From contig DIKL01000061.1 in NCBI GenBank assembly GCA_002424545.1, positions 20,869 to 32,190 on the forward strand: a stretch of DNA of 11,322 nt. Reading direction: 5' to 3'. The notes under the pieces are model-generated. The model ran no database searches and was not told where the DNA came from. It saw nothing but the letters and a program-made list of their open reading frames with translations. The stretch's first letter is position 1, and each line of letters begins with the position of its first letter. Below, in pieces: positions 6,709 through 11,322 of the stretch. The DNA comes from Syntrophaceae bacterium UBA5619 (GTDB taxonomy: Bacteria; Desulfobacterota; Syntrophia; Syntrophales; UBA5619). Made by a program: the position numbers and the translations under genes.

Positions 6709-8844
6709 ATGCTCCGCATCAACGACATCCTCGATAAGGTACAGTCCTATCTGTCCGCCGCTGAAATCGGAATGATCGAAAAGGCCTATATCTTTTCCGC
6801 AGCCGTTCATCAGGGGCAGATTCGTCTCTCCGGCGAGCCTTATCTGACGCATCCGATGGAGGTATGCGGAATTCTGGCGGACATGAAGCTGGATGCGGCA
6901 AGCCTCGCGACGGGTCTTCTGCACGATACGGTGGAGGATACGCTGGCCACACTGGAAGAGATCGAAGAGGGCTTCGGCAAGGAAGTGGCGTTTCTGGTCG
7001 ACGGATTGACCAAAATCAGCAAAATTACCCTGGGAAATCAGGAGGAGCGACAGGCGGAGAATTTCCGCAAAATGATTCTGGCGATGTCTTCCGATATCCG
7101 AATTCTTCTCGTCCGCCTGGCGGACCGGATTCACAACATGCGAACCCTCGAGTTTCAAACGCCGGACCGCCAACGCTACATCTCCAAAGAGACCCTGGAG
7201 CTGTATGCGCCGCTGGCCAACCGACTGGGCATCAACTGGATGAAAATAGAGCTGGAAGACCTGGCATTCCGCTATCTGGATTTCGATGCCTACAATGAAC
7301 TGGCCAGAAGGATCGTTAAAAAACAAAATAAGCGCGCACAGTATGCCGAGGAAGTCAAGGAGATCATCCGCCGGGAGATGGAGCGCTTCGCCATCGCAGG
7401 AGAGGTGGAAGGACGGGCCAAGCATTTTTACAGCATCTACAAGAAGATGAAGGAACAGCACATTGATTTCGATGAGGTGTACGATCTGACCGCCTTCCGC
7501 ATCATTCTCGATTCCGACAAGGAAAAGGACTGCTATGAAGCCCTGAGCATGGTCCATGCCCTCTGGGTGCCCGTTCCCGGGAGGTTCAAGGATTACATCG
7601 CGATGCCCAAGGCCAACCATTATCAGTCGCTCCACACCACGGTCATCGGACCCTACGGGGAACGGGTGGAAATTCAGATCCGGACGAGATCGATGCACGA
7701 ATGGGCGGAAGAGGGGATTGCTGCCCACTGGCGATACAAAGAAGGCGGCGCTTTCTCGACCGATGATGATCAGATCAAGATCCTTCGGGATCTGCTGGAT
7801 GCCCAGCAGGAGATCAAAAATCCCCGCGAGTTCATGTCCAACCTGAAGGTAGCCCTGTTCCCGGAGGAGGTTTATGTGTTCACCCCGAATGGTGATGTAC
7901 GATCCTTTCCGAAGGGTGCCACCCCGATCGACTTCGCGTACAGCATTCATACGGAAATCGGCCATCAGTGCATAGGCGCCAAGGTGAACCGCAGCATCGT
8001 TCCGCTGAAATATCAGTTGCGAAACGGAGACAGGGTGGAAATCATCACGCAGACCGGCCATCACCCCAGCAAGGATTGGCTGAAATATGTGGTGACTTCC
8101 CGCGCCATCGCGAAGATTCGCAACTGGGTCAAAACCGAGGAACGAAAGAAGAGCGTCACGTTGGGCAAGGACCTTCTCGAGAAGGAGTTCAAAAAACAAC
8201 ATCTGAAATTTGGACAGATCGCGAAATCCGATGAAATGAAGGAGGTGTTCAAGGAGTACCACATCGATTCGCTGGAAGACCTGATGGCCTTCGTCGGATT
8301 CGGCAGATTGTCTGCGAAGCACGTGGCGCACCATTTTCTTCCAGAGGAAGGTTCCCCCAAAGAGGGACCATCCGAGCGGACGAAGAAAAAAGACGGAGAA
8401 GCGGCGCCGATCGGCATATCGCTGACGGGGATCGACGATATCATGGTCCGTTTCGGGAAGTGCTGCGATCCGATTCCGGGGGATGAGATTGTCGGTTACA
8501 TTTCCCGCGGACGCGGAATCACGGTTCATTCGACGCATTGTAAACATGTTCGGGACATGATGGACACTGAACGTCTCGTCGACGTCCAGTGGAACATTCG
8601 TGAAAAAAGAGACTATACGGTTCGGATGAAAATCATCTGTTACGACAAGAAGGGAGCCCTCGCCGATATCAGCGCCGCGATCTCCTCTCTGGACGTGAAC
8701 ATTACCCATGCGGAGATCAATGCGCCACAGGACGGACAGGCCCGATGCGAATTCGGAATCAACGTCGCCGACCTGAATCAGTTCAACAGGATCGTAGCGG
8801 CGATCCGGAGGTTGCCGGAGGTAATCTCGGTGGAGAGATTGTGA
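6709..8844 (+). CDS. rel: Bifunctional (p)ppGpp synthetase/hydrolase, Rel/SpoT family
   Basis: The protein makes and degrades the stringent-response alarmone (p)ppGpp. The 711 residues show the full long-RSH layout. The N-terminal HD hydrolase has THP (His48), HDTVEDT (His72, Asp73) and ADRIHNMRTLE, all apparently intact. The synthetase domain follows, with GRAKHFYSIYKKM (235-247), Asp259 in YDLTAFRI, RFKD (292-295), Glu321 in VEIQIRT and HWRYKEG. Next come TGS (about 386-448), a helical region, a Cys/His zinc-finger-like segment (CC at 585-586, HC at 610-611) and a C-terminal ACT domain (about 635-711). RFKD rather than the EXDD of monofunctional RelA, plus the intact HD motifs, argues for a two-way enzyme. 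Start ATG 6709 has AAAGGG about eleven bases upstream. The gene follows proS by 46 bases; ispG-proS-rel is a plausible operon. Confidence 0.95.
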   Translation: MLRINDILDKVQSYLSAAEIGMIEKAYIFSAAVHQGQIRLSGEPYLTHPMEVCGILADMKLDAASLATGLLHDTVEDTLATLEEIEEGFGKEVAFLVDGLTKISKITLGNQEERQAENFRKMILAMSSDIRILLVRLADRIHNMRTLEFQTPDRQRYISKETLELYAPLANRLGINWMKIELEDLAFRYLDFDAYNELARRIVKKQNKRAQYAEEVKEIIRREMERFAIAGEVEGRAKHFYSIYKKMKEQHIDFDEVYDLTAFRIILDSDKEKDCYEALSMVHALWVPVPGRFKDYIAMPKANHYQSLHTTVIGPYGERVEIQIRTRSMHEWAEEGIAAHWRYKEGGAFSTDDDQIKILRDLLDAQQEIKNPREFMSNLKVALFPEEVYVFTPNGDVRSFPKGATPIDFAYSIHTEIGHQCIGAKVNRSIVPLKYQLRNGDRVEIITQTGHHPSKDWLKYVVTSRAIAKIRNWVKTEERKKSVTLGKDLLEKEFKKQHLKFGQIAKSDEMKEVFKEYHIDSLEDLMAFVGFGRLSAKHVAHHFLPEEGSPKEGPSERTKKKDGEAAPIGISLTGIDDIMVRFGKCCDPIPGDEIVGYISRGRGITVHSTHCKHVRDMMDTERLVDVQWNIREKRDYTVRMKIICYDKKGALADISAAISSLDVNITHAEINAPQDGQARCEFGINVADLNQFNRIVAAIRRLPEVISVERL

Positions 8845-8886
8845 GGATCACGAGGAATTACCGGAATCTTCTGAAGCGGATTCAAA

Positions 8887-8915
8887 TTGACAGGCGGCCG
8901 TCGTTTATATATAAA
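8887..8915 (+). promoter_or_regulatory. Near-consensus sigma-70 promoter before the amidase gene
   Basis: TTGACA at 8887-8892 (6/6 match to the -35 box) and TATAAA at 8910-8915 (5/6 match to the -10 box) are separated by exactly 17 bases. Transcription would start near 8922, about 25 bases before the amidase start, leaving room for a ribosome binding site. It lies just after rel in one of the few sizeable gaps of the block. Promoter function is inferred from sequence only. Confidence 0.75.
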
Positions 8916-8946
8916 GAACAGATTATGTAAGGAAGAAAAAAAGGAA

Positions 8947-9660
8947 ATGAAGGCATTCATGAACGGACGGGTCCTGAAATACGGAATATTCACGCTGATC
9001 TTGCTGATTACGGGGATGATCCCTATGGCCGGATTCGGGGCGCAGCGACAGAATACATACGTGATCCTGCTCGATCCGGCGCATGGGGGAGCGGATACCG
9101 GCGTCATGACGGACAAACTGCGCGAAAAGGATCTGACCCTAAACATCGCCCTTCTGCTGCGCGACGAGGGGAAAAAGATCTCTGATTTCCAGTTCCGGCT
9201 GATCCGTTCGGCGGACAGATCCCTGTCGATTGCGGAGAGGATTGCGATCGCCGGGACAGCGAAAGCGGACTGTATCGTCAGCATTCATGTCAATTCCGGT
9301 TTCGGCAAGAAGGCAACCGGTTATGAGGTCTATTTCCCCGGATTTCAGCAACCCATCGCAAGCGGGGATCAGACGACGATCCTCAGAGACATGGCCCGCA
9401 ACAAAACGCTCAACGATTCCGTGAGGCTCGCGCAGGAGATGCAGGCCGAACTGGAAACGGTATTTCCCCGAAAGGGACGAGGCCTGCGCGATGCGCCACA
9501 TCCTTTGTTGGAGAGCGTGAACATCCCCGGCGTGGTGGTTGAAATCGCATTTGCCACCCACCCGGACGATCGAAAAAAAGTGACCGAGCCGGAAACGCAA
9601 CAGGCCGTTGCGCGGGCGCTGCTGAGGGGGCTTCAGGATTATTTCCGGAAGATGCCGTAG
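8947..9660 (+). CDS. Secreted N-acetylmuramoyl-L-alanine amidase (Amidase_3 type)
   Basis: The enzyme cuts the bond between muramic acid and L-alanine in peptidoglycan, normally in the periplasm during cell separation or wall turnover. The 237-residue precursor has a Sec signal peptide: basic start MKAFMNGRVLK, hydrophobic core, and a likely cleavage after AGFGA (about residue 32). The mature part is a bare Amidase_3 domain. Zinc ligands are His46 in DPAHGG, Glu60 in REKD and His114 in SIHVN; the catalytic glutamate is Glu199 in VVVEIAF. The substrate-side motif ADRSLSIAERIAIA is also present. There is no AMIN or SPOR targeting domain. ATG 8947 follows AAGGAAG at 8929-8935; ATG 8959 is a possible alternative. 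An in-frame TTG at 8887 would begin inside the promoter and is unlikely. The gene probably has its own promoter. Confidence 0.92.
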   Translation: MKAFMNGRVLKYGIFTLILLITGMIPMAGFGAQRQNTYVILLDPAHGGADTGVMTDKLREKDLTLNIALLLRDEGKKISDFQFRLIRSADRSLSIAERIAIAGTAKADCIVSIHVNSGFGKKATGYEVYFPGFQQPIASGDQTTILRDMARNKTLNDSVRLAQEMQAELETVFPRKGRGLRDAPHPLLESVNIPGVVVEIAFATHPDDRKKVTEPETQQAVARALLRGLQDYFRKMP

Positions 9661-9709
9661 CCTTTGAAATGATGGGTGCCGTGACTTGCACCGTTCAGGG
9701 ATATGCGGC

Positions 9710-10369
9710 GTGCGTGGGGATGAGAAGGGATCATTGGGGGATGACCATCTGAAGAGGATCGTGTTTGCCTCCAGAAATCGGGGAAAGATCGATGAAATCA
9801 GAACGATGCTGACCGACGTCGGCATCGATGTCGGTTCGTTGAATGATTACCCGGATATTCCCGAAATCATTGAAGACGGGAAAAGCTTTCTGGAGAACGC
9901 GCTGATCAAGGCCAAAACCGTCGCGGAGGCGACGGGGAGAACCGTCCTTGCCGACGATTCGGGACTCGAGGTGGATGCCCTGAGCGGAGCGCCGGGGATA
10001 TATTCAGCGCGCTACGCTGGTCAAGACGCGGATGATGAGAGCAACATTCGCCGTTTGCTAAATGAGCTCAAGGGTGTTCCTCCGGAAAAAAGGGGGGCCC
10101 TGTTCCGTTGTGTCCTTGTCCTTTATTCTCCAGCGAACGGCTGTATGGAAACCTTCGAGGGGCATTGGCGGGGGGTCATTGCGGACGAGCCCGTCGGTCG
10201 CGGTGGATTCGGGTATGATCCGATCTTTATCCTTCCTGATTTGGGTGTGACGGTCGCCGAGCTTTCTTCCGAGGTGAAGAACCGCATCAGCCATCGGGGA
10301 CAGGCCATCGCAAAGCTGAAGGAAAGATTTGCCAAGGAATGGTGTAACCCGCCAAAAAACGGGGCGTAG
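9710..10369 (+). CDS. rdgB: dITP/XTP pyrophosphatase (RdgB/HAM1 family)
   Basis: RdgB hydrolyses non-canonical purine nucleoside triphosphates (ITP, dITP, XTP) to monophosphates and so keeps them out of DNA and RNA. Family signatures are present from end to end: FASRNRGKIDEIR, LADDSGLEVDALSGAPGIYS with the metal-binding acidic residues, GRGGFGYDPIF, and KNRISHRGQA near the C terminus. The start is uncertain because no ATG is in frame. GTG 9710 has AGGGA eight bases upstream and gives 219 residues; TTG 9734 (211 residues, AAGGGA only three bases away) and CTG 9749 (206 residues) are nearer the usual family length. The last ten bases, including the TAG stop, are also the first ten bases of tRNA-Pro. 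The gene often found beside rdgB, rph, is absent here. Confidence 0.93.
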   Translation: MRGDEKGSLGDDHLKRIVFASRNRGKIDEIRTMLTDVGIDVGSLNDYPDIPEIIEDGKSFLENALIKAKTVAEATGRTVLADDSGLEVDALSGAPGIYSARYAGQDADDESNIRRLLNELKGVPPEKRGALFRCVLVLYSPANGCMETFEGHWRGVIADEPVGRGGFGYDPIFILPDLGVTVAELSSEVKNRISHRGQAIAKLKERFAKEWCNPPKNGA

Positions 10370-10436
10370 CGCAGCCCGGTAGCGCGCCTGCTTTGGGAGC
10401 AGGATGCCGTAGGTTCAAATCCTACCGCCCCGACCA
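10360..10436 (+). tRNA. tRNA-Pro, anticodon UGG
   Basis: The 77-base cloverleaf folds completely: acceptor CGGGGCG/CGCCCCG, D stem GCGC/GCGC, anticodon stem CCTGC/GCAGG with loop TTTGGGA (anticodon TGG at 10394-10396), a five-base variable loop, T stem GTAGG/CCTAC with loop TTCAAAT, discriminator A and an encoded CCA at 10434-10436. C at position 1 is typical of bacterial tRNA-Pro. UGG reads CCA and CCG and, with wobble modification, other proline codons. The 5' end overlaps the end of rdgB, so it is probably transcribed with that gene and released by RNase P. Confidence 0.98.
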
Positions 10437-10447
10437 ATAATAACAAG

Positions 10448-10477
10448 AGGTTACGATTTATTTCGTAGCCTTTTTTT
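10448..10477 (+). terminator. Rho-independent terminator after tRNA-Pro
   Basis: AGGTTACG (10448-10455) pairs with CGTAGCCT (10464-10471), eight pairs with one G-U, around an eight-base loop. The stem runs straight into a T tract ending at 10477. It lies 11 bases after the tRNA CCA and would end the amidase-rdgB-tRNA transcript. Confidence 0.9.
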
Positions 10478-10493
10478 ATGTCAAAATGGCTCG

Positions 10494-10515
10494 GGGTACA
10501 AAATTGGGTACAAAA
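10494..10515. repeat. Tandem 10-bp direct repeat GGGTACAAAA
   Basis: Two exact copies of GGGTACAAAA (10494-10503 and 10506-10515) are separated by TT, giving a 12-bp period. They lie 58 bases past the 3' end of tRNA-Pro, at the edge of the A+T-rich segment. Closely spaced short direct repeats next to a tRNA 3' end can be recombinase-binding sites, but no integrase is visible, so this function is only a guess. Confidence 0.5.
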
Positions 10516-10540
10516 AAGGGCGGATGCTCTCACACCCGCC
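10512..10540 (-). terminator. Rho-independent terminator for the minus-strand genes
   Basis: Read on the minus strand, GGCGGGTG pairs with CATCCGCC (eight pairs, one G-U; + strand 10519-10526 and 10533-10540) around the loop TGAGAG. It is followed by C and six Ts (+ strand As 10512-10517). It lies 55 bases past the stop of the minus-strand lipoprotein gene and faces the + strand terminator at 10448-10477, so the convergent transcripts are both closed. Confidence 0.85.
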
Positions 10541-10595
10541 TCGTTGGGACGATAGACGATGTATCAGCGGCCCTTGCGAGATTTAAGGGAAATGA

Positions 10596-10910
10596 CTATT
10601 TAATAACCAATGGCCAGTCGCAAACGAAGCCCTTCTTCGCCATGCATTCTTTGTAGGTGTTTCGATGCACCTCTAATATCCAGTCAAGGGTAATCAGCGC
10701 GACGCCATTCTTTAGGTGTGCCTCGGCCTCGTCATTGACGGTGTATTTTATGCAATCCGGTTTTGCCGTCGTCAATTCAATGCTTGGCGGTGGTGAGCCA
10801 TTCCAACATTTCGCTACATCCAATTCTTTCCTGATATAGGAAGCCCCGTCATGGGTAGTTCCACAACCTATCAGCAGTGCGGCCAGAAGGATGACGGTGA
10901 TGATCTTCAT
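10596..10910 (-). CDS. Small cysteine-rich lipoprotein, function unknown
   Basis: The 104-residue product starts with a short lipoprotein signal, MKIITVILLAALLIGC, with lipobox LIGC and lipidated Cys16, so the mature protein should be anchored to a membrane of the cell envelope. The mature part has four more cysteines (35, 53, 89, 97), enough for two disulfides, and ends with YKECMAKKGFVCDWPLVIK. A CM..KGF pattern near the C terminus is common among small proteobacterial lipoproteins, but I do not recognise the family. I chose ATG at 10910 (minus strand) because AGGAGG lies four bases ahead; a methionine five codons upstream would put that site inside the gene. The start is 11 bases after the stop of the upstream minus-strand gene, so the two likely form one transcript ended by the terminator at 10512-10540. 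Confidence 0.75.
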   Translation of the reverse strand: MKIITVILLAALLIGCGTTHDGASYIRKELDVAKCWNGSPPPSIELTTAKPDCIKYTVNDEAEAHLKNGVALITLDWILEVHRNTYKECMAKKGFVCDWPLVIK

Positions 10911-10921
10911 ATTCCCTCCTT

Positions 10922-11278
10922 TCAATTTCCGATCATATTGTTATTGCCCATGAGACTGCCTATGCACCCCGACAGTGTTTCAACATTGTTGCCCTCGATT
11001 TTTTCACTTGCAACGGATTCAAAAGAATTGCCCGTCTTTTCCCAAGTATCCCATTCTTCAAATGTAATTCCGCCTCCAAGATCCATTACACCCGAATAAG
11101 TCGTGAGTTCGTTACCGGAAATTGAAAATGACCCATCGTGATTGCCTGTGGCGTCTTTGATGTGCATAATACCTTCGCTGGTTCCGTTGGTATAAGTGAT
11201 AGTATATGTTCCGGAAGGTCTAACAGTCGTCTTGTTGATAGTGATCGATTGACTTATTGTTTCTGGCCCGATTTTCAT
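10922..11278 (-). CDS. Hypothetical beta-rich protein, possibly truncated at the N terminus
   Basis: The 118-residue product is rich in Gly, Thr, Ser and Asn with alternating polar and hydrophobic residues (for example SGTYTITYTNG, GSFSISGNELTTYSG). This suggests a small all-beta fold such as a barrel or lipocalin-like domain; I do not recognise it. It contains two tryptophans in EEWDTWEKTG and one cysteine (Cys105). No signal peptide is seen. Reading upstream in the same frame gives another twelve sense codons before a TAA at 11315-11317, ending in SYSGT just before Met1. SYSGTM resembles the internal TYSGVM (60-65), so the fold may begin upstream and the visible Met may not be the true start. 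The other two minus-strand frames stay open to the window edge, so a frameshift is possible. Only a weak AGG precedes ATG 11278. The stop lies close ahead of the lipoprotein gene. Confidence 0.5.
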   Translation of the reverse strand: MKIGPETISQSITINKTTVRPSGTYTITYTNGTSEGIMHIKDATGNHDGSFSISGNELTTYSGVMDLGGGITFEEWDTWEKTGNSFESVASEKIEGNNVETLSGCIGSLMGNNNMIGN

Positions 11279-11322
11279 TGTGCCTGAATAAGAAAAGCTT
11301 TGGTAACGTAGAATTTAGGAGA

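Larger units (their letters stand above)
10437..11322. other. Possible edge of an accessory island at the tRNA-Pro 3' end
   Basis: After the tRNA the sequence becomes more A+T-rich: row 11161-11220 has 26 G+C of 60 and row 11221-11280 has 23, against 37 in row 5221-5280. Genes switch to the minus strand, and products change from core enzymes to small orphan secreted or beta-rich proteins. tRNA 3' ends are classic integration targets. No integrase, no copy of the tRNA 3' end and no second boundary are inside the window. The call is an inference from context; ordinary lineage-specific genes would look the same. Confidence 0.35.

Noticed and set aside
6700..8709. Very long minus-strand open frame (669 codons) opposite rel
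   Set aside because: The plus-strand Rel reading has every domain and catalytic motif of the family; the antisense frame is a codon-bias shadow with no recognisable domain.
8823..8840. Perfect inverted repeat AATCTC/GAGATT at the end of rel
   Set aside because: It has only six pairs, lies inside the coding sequence and lacks a following T tract, so it is not a convincing terminator.
9675..9692. GGTGC/GCACC hairpin between the amidase gene and rdgB
   Set aside because: It has a five-pair stem without a T tract; a regulatory role cannot be supported.
10123..10533. Minus-strand reading of 136 codons containing a GFEPTASCSQSRRATGLRYAP-like stretch
   Set aside because: It is the antisense translation of tRNA-Pro and the rdgB 3' end, a well-known kind of spurious protein in databases. 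It has no family signature and crosses the terminator.
10486..10656. Plus-strand ORF of 56 codons (MARGTKLGTKK...) after the tRNA
   Set aside because: Its N-terminal repeat only reflects the tandem DNA repeat, it has no ribosome binding site, it spans the minus-strand terminator and its second half is antisense to the lipoprotein gene. An integrase remnant was considered, but no integrase motif is visible.

Overview
The window looks like chromosomal housekeeping DNA from a Gram-negative, probably deltaproteobacterial (Desulfobacterota, perhaps Syntrophales-like) genome. I base this on the gene neighbourhood (pssA next to asd, ispG-proS-rel), the bifunctional Rel, the lipoprotein signal on a small secreted protein, and the G+C-rich codon use. 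The lineage is an inference from gene order; I could run no comparison.

Positions 1-10436 are read on the + strand and are tightly packed. They hold the 3' end of a phosphatidylserine synthase gene, asd (lysine/threonine/methionine and peptidoglycan precursor synthesis), rsmD (16S rRNA methylation), coaD (coenzyme A), a PurF-family gene, ispG (isoprenoid precursors), proS (prolyl-tRNA synthetase), rel ((p)ppGpp metabolism), a secreted N-acetylmuramoyl-L-alanine amidase, rdgB (nucleotide pool cleaning) and tRNA-Pro(UGG). Several junctions are overlapping: asd/rsmD by 4 bases, rsmD/coaD by 35, rdgB/tRNA by 10. A near-consensus sigma-70 promoter sits between rel and the amidase gene, so the amidase-rdgB-tRNA block probably has its own transcription start. 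A rho-independent terminator follows the tRNA.

The most unusual gene is the PurF homologue at 2374-3783. Its phosphoribosyltransferase half and four candidate iron-sulfur cysteines look intact. The N-terminal glutaminase half keeps its fold-type sequence but has lost the catalytic cysteine and the other glutamine-handling residues. It is probably not an ordinary glutamine-dependent amidophosphoribosyltransferase.

Past the tRNA (10437-11322) the character changes: the DNA is more A+T-rich, the genes run on the opposite strand, and they are orphan small proteins (a cysteine-rich lipoprotein and a beta-rich protein of unknown function, possibly truncated). A short tandem direct repeat and a minus-strand terminator lie between the tRNA and these genes. 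This is the usual look of an accessory island joined to the 3' end of a tRNA gene, but no integrase or second attachment site lies inside the window, so the island remains an inference.
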